Source of the DNA: Planctomycetaceae bacterium UBA4732
GTDB lineage: Bacteria > Planctomycetota > Planctomycetia > Gemmatales > Gemmataceae
Assembly: GCA_002404095.1 (NCBI GenBank)
Contig: DHJA01000135.1
Location: forward strand, 1 to 13,031
DNA length: 13,031 nt
Direction of reading: 5' to 3'
Position 1 is the first letter of the stretch. Each line of letters opens with the position of its first letter. Positions 1-11,318 of the stretch are shown here, piece after piece. The notes under the pieces were generated by a model. It did no database searches, was not told the DNA's origin, and worked only from the letters and a program-made list of their open reading frames with translations. The position numbers and the translations under genes were made by a program.

Positions 1-3
1 GGA

Positions 4-702
4 GTGATGGCGCAACAAGGGTCTGCCTCCAGCCCCGTTCCCCCGCTGGAGGAGACGGGCTTCAAACAAATCTTCGATGGAAAAACTCTGGAGGGTTGGG
101 ATTGTGACCCGGACTTCTGGCGGGTCGAAGACGGCGCAATGGTTGGCGAAACGAAACTGGACCATCAGCCGAAGCAGAACACTTTTTGTATCTTGAAGGG
201 CGCTACACCGGGCAACTTCGACCTGAAGTGGCAGTACCGGCTCACTGGAGTGAACGATGGAAACAGCGGCATTCAGTATCGCAGCATCGAGAGGCCCGAG
301 ATTGCGAAATGGGTTATGCAGGGATATCAGGCCGACATCGATCTAAAGCAACAGTACACGGGCCAAATTTATGAGGAACGCGCTCGCGGCTTCGTCTGTC
401 TTCGCGGGCAGCTGAGTTCCATTCCGAACGGGCATAAACCGGGCGGCATCGGAATGGTGGGCGACAATGAGGAACTCAAATCTTTAATAAAGATCGACGA
501 CTGGAACGATGTCGAGATCATCGCGCGCGGCAATATCCTGATGCAGCTATGGAACGGCCACCTGATGAGTGAGTTGATCGACGATGATACCTCAGGACGT
601 AAGATGAACGGCGAAATTGGCATTCAGGTGCATCGGCTGCCGAATGCCGCCATGAAGATCGAAACCCGCAATATTCGCCTGAAGACATTTGCTTCGGAGT
701 GA
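4..702 (+). CDS. DUF1080 / 3-keto-disaccharide hydrolase family protein, probably 5'-truncated
   Basis: Secreted or periplasmic protein of the DUF1080 family, a concanavalin/LamG-like beta-sandwich now named 3-keto-disaccharide hydrolase; the family is linked to cleavage of 3-keto-glycosides. Visible hallmarks are the N-terminal FDGKTLEGWD block followed by WRVEDGAMVG, then NSGIQYRS, GYQADID, TGQIYEERARG and the C-terminal GEIGIQVH. The sandwich is complete, about residues 18-229. The frame is open to the left edge of the window, and GTG at 4 and ATG at 7 encode residues that look like the end of a Sec signal peptide (VMA before QQGS). The real start is therefore probably upstream of the window. 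It converges with the propeller operon. The exact substrate cannot be read from sequence. Family assignment is strong; the start is unknown. Confidence 0.88.
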   Translation: MMAQQGSASSPVPPLEETGFKQIFDGKTLEGWDCDPDFWRVEDGAMVGETKLDHQPKQNTFCILKGATPGNFDLKWQYRLTGVNDGNSGIQYRSIERPEIAKWVMQGYQADIDLKQQYTGQIYEERARGFVCLRGQLSSIPNGHKPGGIGMVGDNEELKSLIKIDDWNDVEIIARGNILMQLWNGHLMSELIDDDTSGRKMNGEIGIQVHRLPNAAMKIETRNIRLKTFASE

Positions 703-718
703 AGTCATTTGCCGGGTG

Positions 719-764
719 GCGCAAGGGCGGGCGGTGGCGCGCTTGACACGGGGCCCTTTTGCGC
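719..764. terminator. possible bidirectional hairpin between convergent genes
   Basis: Positions 719-728 (GCGCAAGGGC) can pair with 753-764 (GCCCTTTTGCGC) with a two-base bulge. The hairpin lies in the 69-bp gap between the convergent DUF1080 and propeller genes, where a shared terminator would be expected. There is no clean T-tract directly after the stem on either strand, so the assignment rests on position and partial pairing. Confidence 0.3.
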
Positions 765-771
765 GTCTTTG

Positions 772-2316
772 TCAGAGACCGAAGCAATACAGCGTGCTGT
801 CGTAGGTTCCGATGTACACGCGTCCGTTTGCGACGGACAATCCTCCAAAGTGGGCGAAAGATGTAATCTGATCGCCGCTCGAATACAGTTCTTTGCCGCT
901 TTCCGCGTCGAGTGCGTAAAGGATTGCATGCGTCGAGTTCCTGATCCGCTCCGGGCTGTAGTCATACAGTCCGCGTTCACGGTACGCCTGCTCGGTGTTT
1001 TCACCGCTTCCATAAGCAAACACCACGCCGTTGGCAACAAGAGGAGGTTCGGCGCGGTTCATATCCCGCGACATCCATTTCGGCACGAGTTTTGGTGAGC
1101 CGCCGTTCGATTCAACCTTCAGCGCCACGATGGCTCCGTTCGTAACCGGTCCTTGAGAGACGGGCACCTCGAAATCCCGCCGTACAGGCCCCCAGAACGG
1201 TGTCAGCAGCCACCGTGTGCCATCTGCGTCTTGCCAGGTAGCGAGCGATCCCCAGATACCTGCCGAAGCAAAGTTCACCTCTTCATTGCACATCAGAGGC
1301 GTCTCGGCCAGCGGCGTCTGATGATCTTCACCTCCGGCTGCTTTCGTGTCCAGCAGGTAGATGCGGCAGGCCTTGCTGCCCGTTGCCAACAACTCCTGTC
1401 CCTGAAAGTTGAAGATCGCCGGAGTCACTTGCATATCCAGGTCGCGTTTTCTCATCCAGAACCAGTTCTGTGGTTCGAACCAGTCCTCCAGAAACAACTG
1501 CTGCCCTTCTACTTTCACGCCGATCAGGCCGTTACCGAACGTGCGGTTCTCAGGGTCGTAAACTCCATCGCCGGTAGGCGCCCAGGCAATTCCGGTGGAA
1601 TCAATAGCAGCGCCTTCCCGCCCCCACAGCCCTCCGCTTCTGGGGCTGAAGGTCATCACTCTAGGGTTGGGGTTGTTGACGTCGATGGCCCAAACCTCAT
1701 TCGGGCTGCCATTGCAACTTTGCGACGTCGTGGTGTAGATCACGCCGTGCCAGAGATTCAGTGCATACGCCTTTGCATTCGCGAAGCTGAACTTCAGGGC
1801 CGGCCGTGTTTCTTCTCCATCTGCAACATTCAGGAAATGAAGCTGGCCGTCACCAGCCAGGGCGTATATGATGCGTGCGCCTTTGTCGTCAGGGGGCCCG
1901 ATCACCGGGCTTGCCGTTTGTCCGCCGGGGCAAAGAGGATCGCCCGCGTCCCATCCCGTCCCTTCGCGAGGCGGCGGATATTCGAAGTGCTTCTTCCACA
2001 TCAGGGTGCCGGCGTTTACGTCAATCGCAAAGATGTTGTCGGATACCCCGGCATCGATTGCAATTTCCCGAGCGCCGCTCGATGTTGGAACGCCTGTAAC
2101 GATCAAGGGCGGAAAAAGAGAATGCATCTCTCTTGGCTGGTTGTCCAGCTTCAATTTCCACAGGAGCTTCAGGTCCTTGACATTCCCCGTCGTGAGGACG
2201 TGTTCATCGCGCTGCCAGTTTGTGCGTTGTGGATCTCCGCCGTTGGTCAACCACTCGGACGATTGTGCGCACGCGCAGAAAAGCGCGATCAGGAGGCAAA
2301 GTCGTACTATGTTCAT
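772..2316 (-). CDS. secreted PQQ-binding-like beta-propeller protein (downstream paralogue)
   Basis: A 514-residue exported protein made of PQQ-type propeller blades. The N-terminus has a Sec signal (hydrophobic residues 4-16, likely cleavage after ACA at 15-17); a lipobox is not convincing. Blade-like strings include NIFAIDVNAGTLMWKK (94-109), EVWAIDVNN (207-215), RIYLLDT (318-324), ILYALDAESGKELYSS (465-480) and a terminal STLYCFG. No CxxCH haem site and no vicinal Cys-Cys pair is present, so it is not an obvious quinohaemoprotein alcohol dehydrogenase. It could be a structural or binding propeller. It is the tandem paralogue of the preceding gene: both share PQRxxW, xxDNQ, CPGG, DHxTP and YCFG blocks. 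Its ATG overlaps the upstream stop as ATGA, and no good Shine-Dalgarno lies close by, which suggests translational coupling. Confidence 0.85.
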   Translation of the reverse strand: MNIVRLCLLIALFCACAQSSEWLTNGGDPQRTNWQRDEHVLTTGNVKDLKLLWKLKLDNQPREMHSLFPPLIVTGVPTSSGAREIAIDAGVSDNIFAIDVNAGTLMWKKHFEYPPPREGTGWDAGDPLCPGGQTASPVIGPPDDKGARIIYALAGDGQLHFLNVADGEETRPALKFSFANAKAYALNLWHGVIYTTTSQSCNGSPNEVWAIDVNNPNPRVMTFSPRSGGLWGREGAAIDSTGIAWAPTGDGVYDPENRTFGNGLIGVKVEGQQLFLEDWFEPQNWFWMRKRDLDMQVTPAIFNFQGQELLATGSKACRIYLLDTKAAGGEDHQTPLAETPLMCNEEVNFASAGIWGSLATWQDADGTRWLLTPFWGPVRRDFEVPVSQGPVTNGAIVALKVESNGGSPKLVPKWMSRDMNRAEPPLVANGVVFAYGSGENTEQAYRERGLYDYSPERIRNSTHAILYALDAESGKELYSSGDQITSFAHFGGLSVANGRVYIGTYDSTLYCFGL

Positions 2317-3968
2317 TGCTTGATGAGTTGCTTTTGCTCCGCGGGCATTCCGAAGCAGTACACCGCATTGTCGTGCCCTGTAAAGTAGATGCGGCCGTTC
2401 GCCAAGGCCAACCCACCAGAAGGCGGGGTGGTGGTTGATACCGCGCCGGAGTACAAATCCTTGCCGGTTATGGCGTCGAGGGCGTGCAGAGTTGCACCAT
2501 TTGAAACTTGTGTTCCGGCCGTGGACAACACGAATACCACACCGTTTGCAATCACCGCGGGGGCAGGCGAGGCGAGAGGCCCGGATACCCAGATTGTTTT
2601 CAATGTAGGACGTTCGGGCGTTCCTGTGAGCTCGAAGGCGACAACAGAGCCGGTGTCAGCAGCACGATGACTCGGCAATCCGGACGATTTCCGGAACGGG
2701 CCAAACACCGTCGTGTAGAAGCGGCGCGTTTCGATATCGACGTCGAACGATGTGGAGAACACTCCGCGAAACCCGTTGTCCCGAATCTTTGTGGTTCGTT
2801 CTGCAAGCTCAGGTGTCGCGAACAGCGGCGTGTGATGGTCCAAGTCCCCCAGGGATCTGGAATCCAGCAGATAGACTCTTCCATCTCTTCCGCCTGCGAT
2901 GACGAGATCTCGCCGAGGGAACGAAAACACCACGGGAGTAACTCCTGATGCTGCGATTCCGGACTTCAGCGGCTTATCGCCGATGGTGAAATAGTCTTTC
3001 ACCTTCAGTTCTTTTGGGGTCAGCGCTACTACGGTTTCGTAGACGTGTTTGGCGTCGTTGGCCTTCGGATAAGCAATCTGGACATACACTGTGCCGTCGT
3101 TGCCGATAGCCGTGCCAACCGTTCCCGCAAATCCGCCTTGTGGAGGAATAAACGACCTGACGGTCTTCGCCGGACTCAAGATATCCATCGCGAACAGCGC
3201 ATTCTGATATCCGTCGCAATTGTCCGCCGTGGTCGCGTAGACCACATTGTCCCGAAGGTTCAGGCTCGTGATCTTCGCATTCGGCGGGACGAAGCGAACT
3301 GAAGGAATCAAGTCCTGACCCGTCGAACTGTTCAGGATGTGAAGGTAACCGTCACTGCTCACGGTATAGACGGCATTCAGTTGAGTCAACGTCGTCGGCA
3401 ACAGCGGATATACGCTCTGGTATAGCGGAGGCAGATATGGATTGGGGTGAGTGGGGCTTACACCGGTTGCAGCAGGGGCACGGCTCGCAAGCGCAGCAAA
3501 ATGCAGCGAATTGGAACTGCTGCCCGCCATGACCATGGGTGAGGTCAGTCCACCCGGGCAGCTGTCGGTTTGTGGCTTCGCAGCCCGTTTGGTGGCCGCG
3601 AAGGGCAGATCAGTCTCCCAGATCAAGCGGTTGAGATCAGCATCCAGGGCAAAGACTTTGTCCGAGCTTCCAGCGAACATCAACATTTCTTTGAAACCGC
3701 GGTAAGTGATGAGATTCCCGCTGATGATCGGAGTGCTTAAGGAATTGGTTCCTCGGGACTGGTTATCGGTTTGATACTTGTACAGTAACTTCAGCGTGCT
3801 TACGTTGACTTTGGTGATCTGCCGTTCGGAGGCGGCCCAGCCGTTACGCTGAGGATTGCCGGCTGGCATCGGCCAGTCCGCGGCCCACATAACTCCGACC
3901 AGCGCCGCGGCCAGCACCGGATACCGGGATCCCCTGTAAGTGCGACGGACGGAAGAGCTCACTCGCAC
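2313..3968 (-). CDS. secreted PQQ-binding-like beta-propeller protein (upstream paralogue)
   Basis: A 551-residue exported propeller protein. From a GTG start it has a basic n-region (RRTYRGSR, 8-15), a hydrophobic stretch ([12 protein letters not shown], 18-29) and likely cleavage before ADWP. Blades include [17 protein letters not shown] (104-120), [14 protein letters not shown] (207-220), [14 protein letters not shown] (364-377), [16 protein letters not shown] (493-508) and a terminal AVYCFG. Cysteines at 137 (CPGG), 251 (CDG) and 538 (YCFG) match positions in the downstream paralogue. A low-complexity loop rich in P, Y and T at about 164-195 is absent from the paralogue. There is no haem motif. 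The start overlaps the end of the oxidoreductase gene by 10 bp and lacks a clear ribosome-binding site. A second GTG two codons later is an equally possible start. Confidence 0.85.
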   Translation of the reverse strand: MRVSSSVRRTYRGSRYPVLAAALVGVMWAADWPMPAGNPQRNGWAASERQITKVNVSTLKLLYKYQTDNQSRGTNSLSTPIISGNLITYRGFKEMLMFAGSSDKVFALDADLNRLIWETDLPFAATKRAAKPQTDSCPGGLTSPMVMAGSSSNSLHFAALASRAPAATGVSPTHPNPYLPPLYQSVYPLLPTTLTQLNAVYTVSSDGYLHILNSSTGQDLIPSVRFVPPNAKITSLNLRDNVVYATTADNCDGYQNALFAMDILSPAKTVRSFIPPQGGFAGTVGTAIGNDGTVYVQIAYPKANDAKHVYETVVALTPKELKVKDYFTIGDKPLKSGIAASGVTPVVFSFPRRDLVIAGGRDGRVYLLDSRSLGDLDHHTPLFATPELAERTTKIRDNGFRGVFSTSFDVDIETRRFYTTVFGPFRKSSGLPSHRAADTGSVVAFELTGTPERPTLKTIWVSGPLASPAPAVIANGVVFVLSTAGTQVSNGATLHALDAITGKDLYSGAVSTTTPPSGGLALANGRIYFTGHDNAVYCFGMPAEQKQLIKQ

Positions 3969-5095
3969 CGCATCCAGCTACCCGTCTTGGCAGATATCAA
4001 GACAGCATCGATGACCTTTTCCGTTTTCAGCGCATCCTTGAAGGTCGGTTCTGGTTGCGTATTTTCCGCCAAGCCACGCAAGAAGTCCGCAATCTGGTGA
4101 ATGAAGGTGTGTTCGTACCCGATCTGCAGACCTGGGACCCACCAGTTTTCCATGTATGGATGCTCTTTTTCCGTGACATGGATGGAGCGCCATCCGCGTA
4201 ATCGTCCGTCGCCAGAGTATTCGAAGAACTGAAGGCGGTGAAGATCGTGCAGGTCCCACGCTATCGACCCGTTCTCGCCATTGATCTCGAAGGTATAGAG
4301 GGCTTTGTGTCCGCGGGCATAGCGGGTAGCCTCAAACGTAGCGAGGGAACCATTCGCAAACCGCGCCAGGAAAGCGCTCGCATCATCAATGCGCACCTGT
4401 TCCGGCTGTCCGCTTAATGCGCCTGGCCGCTCTTTGATAAAAGTCTCCGTCATTCCCGAGACGGTATCAATGGGCCCATTCAGCCAGAGTGCCGTGTCGA
4501 TACAGTGCGCCAGCAAGTCGCCCGTCACACCGCTCCCGGCAACGCTCGAGTCCAGCCGCCACAGCGCCTGACCGCCAACCGGCACTTGCGACGAAATCGT
4601 CCAATCCTGGAGGAACTTCGCACGGTAATGGAAGATATGGCCGAGCGTGCCCTGGTCTATGATCTGCTTGGCGAGGGTGACCGCAGGCACGCGGCGATAG
4701 TTGTACCAGACCATGTTGGCTACGCCGGCCTTTTCGACCGCCTCGACCATCTTTAGCCCTTCCGGGCCGCTCATGGCCAACGGCTTCTCGCACAGGATCA
4801 TCTTGCCGGCCTGCGCGGCGGCGATGGCGATCTCGGCGTGTGTGTTATTGGGAGTACAGATGTCGATTAAGTCGATGTCTTTGCGCTGGATCAGCTTGCG
4901 CCAATCGGTTTCCACCGATTCGTAGCCCCACTGGTCCGCGAACGGTTTCGCCTTGTCGGCGCTGCGGGCGCAGACCGCCTTGAGGACGGGCCGGTAGGCG
5001 AGGTCGAAGAAATGGTTGACCTGGCAATAGGCGTTGGTATGCGCCTTGCCCATGAAGCCGTAGCCGATCATGCCGACGTTAAGAGGTTTTGCCAT
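3959..5095 (-). CDS. Gfo/Idh/MocA family NAD(P)-dependent oxidoreductase
   Basis: A 378-residue dehydrogenase of the Gfo/Idh/MocA superfamily, which oxidises or reduces sugars and inositols using NAD(P). The N-terminal Rossmann fold shows GYGFMG at residues 11-16. The family's EKP motif (CEKPLA) falls at about 102-107, with the catalytic lysine at 104. The C-terminal substrate domain contains the GDLLAHCID block (192-200), whose His and Asp fit the family's catalytic positions. ATG at 5095 is chosen over an upstream in-frame codon because AGGA lies 8 bases before it and the Rossmann strand begins right after it. It follows the isomerase gene after 107 bp and overlaps the next propeller gene. 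Likely a cytoplasmic 3-keto-sugar-forming or sugar dehydrogenase. The family is certain; the substrate is not. Confidence 0.93.
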   Translation of the reverse strand: MAKPLNVGMIGYGFMGKAHTNAYCQVNHFFDLAYRPVLKAVCARSADKAKPFADQWGYESVETDWRKLIQRKDIDLIDICTPNNTHAEIAIAAAQAGKMILCEKPLAMSGPEGLKMVEAVEKAGVANMVWYNYRRVPAVTLAKQIIDQGTLGHIFHYRAKFLQDWTISSQVPVGGQALWRLDSSVAGSGVTGDLLAHCIDTALWLNGPIDTVSGMTETFIKERPGALSGQPEQVRIDDASAFLARFANGSLATFEATRYARGHKALYTFEINGENGSIAWDLHDLHRLQFFEYSGDGRLRGWRSIHVTEKEHPYMENWWVPGLQIGYEHTFIHQIADFLRGLAENTQPEPTFKDALKTEKVIDAVLISAKTGSWMRCE

Positions 5096-5120
5096 GATGA
5101 TTGTCCTCTCAAAAAAGAAC

Positions 5121-5190
5121 CTCACGCAAAGGCGCAAAGACGCAAAGAGAAACCGAACGCTTTTATTTCTTCTTTACGTCTTTGCGTGAG
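5121..5190. repeat. imperfect palindrome built from a CGCAAAGR octamer
   Basis: The left arm (5121-5148) begins CTCACGCAAAG and contains three tandem copies of CGCAAAGR. The right arm (5171-5190) is the reverse complement of the left arm minus one octamer, with one mismatch in the paired part. The loop is about 22 bases. It sits in the 107-bp gap between the isomerase stop and the oxidoreductase ribosome-binding site. Intergenic sequences of this type, with ACGCAAAG units in inverted arrangement, are familiar as dispersed repeats in several bacterial phyla. A role in mRNA processing or attenuation is possible but unproven. Confidence 0.75.
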
Positions 5191-5202
5191 ATCTTGGATT
5201 TA

Positions 5203-6126
5203 TTAATTCGCGTATTGTTTCCGCATCTTGTCGAGGAAGCGTTTGGAGTCGGCCGTCACGCTCCACGCGTCCGGCCAGAAGCACAGGTCCACCACCCACC
5301 AGTCGTTAGGCACACCGGCCTTGTTCAACGCCGGCAACAGCTTGTCGAAGTCGAGTTTGCCCGTGCCGAACGGATTGTGCGTACTGGTGTGATGTTCGTT
5401 GAGGCTGCCGTCGGAGTCGATCAAGTGGACCTGGTTTATTTTCCCCTTGAGCTTGTCCAATAATTCCAGAGCGCCGCCCGGCAGCGTCTCTTTCGTCCCG
5501 GCCTGGCCCGCGCCGACGCCAGCACACATATGAGCATGGCAGGTGTCGTACATCACGCCGAAGTTCGGGTTGCCCTTGGCCCGCACCGCGTCCACGATCT
5601 TCACCACTTCGGAGGGCTTGTTGAACAAAAAGCCAGGCTCGAACTCCCACGTCAGGTTCATGCCGTAGTCGGCGGCGATCTTGCTGCACTTGTCCCAGAC
5701 CGTGACGATGCGATCAAATCCGAGCTTCGGGTCCATGCCCGAAGTCTGAAAGAAGTCCGGCGGCTCGACCGCATCGACGCGGATAGTCTTGATGCCGAGG
5801 TCGGCGCCGAAGACCGTGAAGCCGAGGAACGCGGCCATGTACGGCGTCGGGTTCTCATCAAGGATGGACGGGCCGGGCTTTTTGAAGCCCCACAGGTCAA
5901 CGGCGATGCCGGAGAACTCTAGTCCGTGATCGGCCACGTCCTTTTTCAGCCTTTGGCGATCCGCTTTGGTGGGATGCGAGAACGGCGTCGGATGGGCGCC
6001 GAAGCTGCCCAGCTCGACGCCTTCATAGCCGAGATCGTGCAACTTGTGCAGGATGACGTGAAAGTCGGTGGTCGGCTTGTCCTGGTTGAAGATGTAGGCC
6101 CAGCTGCCGATGGAGAGCTTTTTCAT
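5203..6126 (-). CDS. sugar phosphate isomerase/epimerase-like TIM-barrel protein
   Basis: A 307-residue protein of the xylose-isomerase-like TIM-barrel superfamily (AP endonuclease 2 fold), probably cytoplasmic; no signal peptide. Candidate metal ligands are Glu161 or Glu163 in TWEFEPG, Asp194 and His197 in MYDTCHAH, His234 in VHLIDSDG and Asp280 in WVVDLCFW; the last position is often Glu in relatives. Other landmarks are GYEGVELG (33-40) and RVDAVEPP (116-123). The start is supported by GAGGA 6 bases upstream of the ATG. The kinase stop lies 67 bp upstream and the oxidoreductase follows on the same strand. This family commonly neighbours Gfo/Idh/MocA enzymes and converts or cleaves keto-sugars. 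Reaction direction and substrate cannot be told from sequence. Confidence 0.9.
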   Translation of the reverse strand: MKKLSIGSWAYIFNQDKPTTDFHVILHKLHDLGYEGVELGSFGAHPTPFSHPTKADRQRLKKDVADHGLEFSGIAVDLWGFKKPGPSILDENPTPYMAAFLGFTVFGADLGIKTIRVDAVEPPDFFQTSGMDPKLGFDRIVTVWDKCSKIAADYGMNLTWEFEPGFLFNKPSEVVKIVDAVRAKGNPNFGVMYDTCHAHMCAGVGAGQAGTKETLPGGALELLDKLKGKINQVHLIDSDGSLNEHHTSTHNPFGTGKLDFDKLLPALNKAGVPNDWWVVDLCFWPDAWSVTADSKRFLDKMRKQYAN

Positions 6127-6156
6127 GGAAGATCCTCGAAGGAGTAAAGTCGAATA

Positions 6157-6193
6157 GCGCCTCCGCCTATTCTATAAGCCGGCGCCTCCAAGC

Positions 6194-6198
<5 letters not shown>
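6157..6198. repeat. pair of short direct repeats between kinase and isomerase genes
   Basis: On the minus strand, AATAGGCTTGGAGGCGC (6198-6182) and AATAGGCGGAGGCGC (6171-6157) are near-copies differing mainly by a two-base gap, with starts 27 bp apart. The first copy overlaps the kinase stop codon; the second lies 31 bases before the isomerase start. They could be a protein-binding pair or a trace of a small duplication. Confidence 0.45.
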
Positions 6199-9823
<3,625 letters not shown>

Positions 9824-9898
9824 CGCGAAGCCCTCAGGAGAACGCACACGCGTTGCGGCCGGCCAGTTTCGGGTGTCTTTTGGGAGGCGTGCTATGAA

Positions 9899-9928
9899 CC
9901 ATGCGACGCCGCGCCGAAATCACGCCAC
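9899..9928 (-). promoter_or_regulatory. possible ECF-type promoter upstream of the kinase gene
   Basis: In the 135-bp gap between sigma and kinase genes, the minus strand reads a GTGGCGTGATTT block followed about 8 bases later by CGTCGCA. CGTC-like -10 elements are common for ECF sigma factors. The location would suit autoregulation of the kinase by the neighbouring sigma factor. This is pattern matching only; the group's real promoter motif is not derivable from one site. Confidence 0.22.
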
Positions 9929-9958
9929 ATTTTTCAGAACATCGCCGAAAAGAGGGCT

Positions 9959-10534
9959 TCACGCTTCCGGATCGGCGTCCGTATCGGATAGTTCCCGGTG
10001 CAGCCACGCTCGTGCGAACGACCAAATCCGATCCGCGATGCGCGGCGAGATTCCCAGAACCAAGGCCGCATCCGCGACGGATAGCCCGGTAAAGTGGCGG
10101 AGTTCGACCAGTTTCGCCGCTTGCGGATCCTCGGCCTCCAGCCGGGTGAGGGCGGCGTCGAGGGCGACGAGGTCGTGGCGGGCGTCCGGGGCGGCGGGCT
10201 GGGCGGCGTCCAGGGCGATGCGCTGTCGGTCCCCGCCATGCTTCTCTCGCCGCTTACGACGGGCGGCGTCTACCAGAATTCGACGCATGGCTTCCGCGGC
10301 GGCCGCGAAGAAGTGGCCGCGGCTGTCCCAGCGCGCTTCATCGGCCGATCCGACGAGCCGCAGATACGCCTCATGGACGAGGGCGGTCGCGTTCAGGGTG
10401 TTGCCGGGGGCTTCTTCGGCCATCCGGGCGGCCGCCAGTTTCCGCAACTCATCGTACACCAACGGCAGCAACTGCCCGGCGGCGTGGGCGTCGCCGTTGG
10501 CGAGGTCGGACAGGATGCGGGTTACTTCGTTCAT
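9959..10534 (-). CDS. ECF-subfamily RNA polymerase sigma factor (TIGR02999 type)
   Basis: A 191-residue extracytoplasmic-function sigma factor that would direct RNA polymerase to a specific promoter set. Region 2 spans about residues 20-98, including LNATALVHEAYLRLVG (47-62) and HFFAAAAEAMRRILVDAARR (74-93). Region 4 spans about 122-182, including LVELRHFTGLSVADAALVLG (142-161) and the recognition-helix area SPRIADRIWSFARAWLHREL. This matches the TIGR02999/Sigma70_ECF class abundant in Planctomycetes, usually beside a Ser/Thr kinase as here. There is no anti-sigma gene next to it. The ATG at 10534 fits the family N-terminus, though no strong Shine-Dalgarno is visible. The gene is very GC-rich (50 of 60 bases at 10141-10200). 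Upstream lies a palindrome with repeated motifs that could serve as a control region. Confidence 0.93.
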   Translation of the reverse strand: MNEVTRILSDLANGDAHAAGQLLPLVYDELRKLAAARMAEEAPGNTLNATALVHEAYLRLVGSADEARWDSRGHFFAAAAEAMRRILVDAARRKRREKHGGDRQRIALDAAQPAAPDARHDLVALDAALTRLEAEDPQAAKLVELRHFTGLSVADAALVLGISPRIADRIWSFARAWLHRELSDTDADPEA

Positions 10535-10567
10535 CGACAGCTGATTTCAAAGACTGCAAGCAACTCC

Positions 10568-10657
10568 GGAATAATCGATGTCAGTTCATTATAATTAAAA
10601 TGAACTGACGCCGATTATTCCGATTATTCCCCCACCGATTATTCCTCCGATTATTCC
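10568..10657. repeat. 23-bp inverted repeat plus tandem CGATTATTCC motifs in divergent intergenic region
   Basis: Arms 10568-10590 and 10599-10621 are reverse complements at 21 of 23 positions around the 8-base loop ATAATTAA. The outer ends of the arms are the decamer GGAATAATCG and its complement. Further CGATTATTCC copies lie at 10621-10630, 10636-10645 and 10648-10657, giving five in all: one inverted and four direct, with direct-copy starts 9, 15 and 12 bp apart. The block lies between divergent genes, the sigma factor and the small membrane protein. It could be an operator array, a mobile-element remnant such as a MITE, or a replication/partition-type iteron cluster. Confidence 0.85.
10588..10595. 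promoter_or_regulatory. overlapping TATAAT boxes on both strands inside the palindrome loop
   Basis: TATAAT occurs on the plus strand at 10590-10595 and on the minus strand at 10593-10588, in the AT-rich centre of the inverted repeat between divergent genes. No TTGACA-like -35 box is found at a suitable distance on the minus strand. These could be divergent -10 elements or simply a consequence of the AT-rich palindrome core. Confidence 0.25.
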
Positions 10658-10713
10658 AAGGCCCAACCGCCGATAGAGAACTTGGTTCTCAGCTTGCAAA
10701 GGAGCCAGGACAG

Positions 10714-11022
10714 GTGGAAGATCGAGGTTCGGAGGACATGAGCGAAATTAAGCAGTTGCTTTGTGAGATCCGCGATCTTCTCAAGGCTGATTATGAAATG
10801 ACCAAGGAGTTTAGGCAAGCTGTCCTCGCTCGCCAGCAAGCCAGCGACGAGGAAATCAAGCGTGCTCGGGAGGAGGAGCGTCGCTTCCGGGCAGAAATAA
10901 GCGAAGAGGCCCATAAAACAGGCAAGAGGAGTCCCTGGGCATTTTGGTCTTACGTTGCAACCCTTTTAGTACTTGTTGCGTGTGCAGTATTCTTAATAGT
11001 GTTTTCTTCCGGCCGTAGGTAG
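10714..11022 (+). CDS. small tail-anchored coiled-coil membrane protein of unknown function
   Basis: A 102-residue protein not assigned to a named family. Residues 10-68 are highly charged and helical with heptad-like spacing (IKQLLCEIRDLLKADYEM, then EEIKRAREEERRFRAEI). A single hydrophobic segment at 75-97 (from WAFWSYVATLLVLV to FLIVF) ends in SSGRR, so it is probably C-terminally anchored with the coiled coil in the cytoplasm. The GTG start at 10714 has AGGAG 9 bases upstream. ATG at 10738 (MSEIKQLL) is an alternative, but its nearest GGAGG is only 2 bases away. It is transcribed divergently from the sigma gene across the palindrome region. Its lower GC content and codon use differ from the neighbouring sigma gene. 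Confidence 0.68.
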   Translation: MEDRGSEDMSEIKQLLCEIRDLLKADYEMTKEFRQAVLARQQASDEEIKRAREEERRFRAEISEEAHKTGKRSPWAFWSYVATLLVLVACAVFLIVFSSGRR

Positions 11023-11090
11023 GGCAGGGCCGAACTAGCCGCTGCACCAGTCCGGGCCGGCATTACGGCTTTCCAAGGTGGAGTCTTCGC

Positions 11091-11318
11091 ATGACCCCGA
11101 CACTACAAGACCTCAAGAACGTCTCCTCCAGCCTGCCCGCCCCCCAGCGCGCCGAGTTGGCTCACTTCCTATTGCGGTCTCTAGACCCCGAGGAGGACGG
11201 CTGGGCCGAGGCGTGGCGGACGGAACTGGCCGGCCGCCTGGAACAGATCCGTTCGGGCCATGTTGTCGGCGTCCCGGCCGAGGAAGTGCTGGGGCGGTTG
11301 CGGGAGCGCTACCCGTGA
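11091..11318 (+). CDS. addiction module antitoxin (TIGR02574-type)
   Basis: A 75-residue antitoxin-like protein of the putative addiction module component family (TIGR02574), the usual partner of RelE/ParE toxins. The N-terminal half (LPAPQRAELAHFLLRSLD, 15-32) resembles the family's helical dimerisation part. The acidic middle and the C-terminal EQIRSGHVVGVPAEEVLGRL (51-70) match the toxin-binding tail. GGAG lies 7 bases before the ATG. The stop overlaps the toxin start as GTGA, a standard toxin-antitoxin arrangement. Such antitoxins bind and neutralise the toxin and usually repress their own promoter; no operator was recognised in the 68-bp upstream gap. Confidence 0.85.
   Translation: MTPTLQDLKNVSSSLPAPQRAELAHFLLRSLDPEEDGWAEAWRTELAGRLEQIRSGHVVGVPAEEVLGRLRERYP

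Noticed and set aside
2260..2316. Lipoprotein signal on the downstream propeller
   Set aside because: The Cys residues near the end of the hydrophobic stretch are not preceded by a proper lipobox, while an ACA site fits ordinary signal peptidase cleavage.
1153..2388. 411-codon open frame on the plus strand
   Set aside because: It lies antisense to the propeller genes, has no recognisable family motifs and includes many Arg/Cys/His-rich stretches typical of a reverse-strand shadow.
5096..5137. Fourteen-residue N-terminal extension of the oxidoreductase
   Set aside because: It runs through the palindromic repeat and the AGGA site, and the Rossmann fold begins right after the later ATG.
9824..9847. 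GTG start adding eight residues to the kinase
   Set aside because: ATG at 9823 has GAGGG at 7 bases and the family-typical first residues; the extension would cover that ribosome-binding site.
11078..11314. Upstream extension of the toxin reading frame
   Set aside because: This part overlaps the antitoxin gene in another frame and reads as low-complexity Arg/Pro/Gly sequence. The RelE/ParE-like fold begins exactly at GTG 11315.
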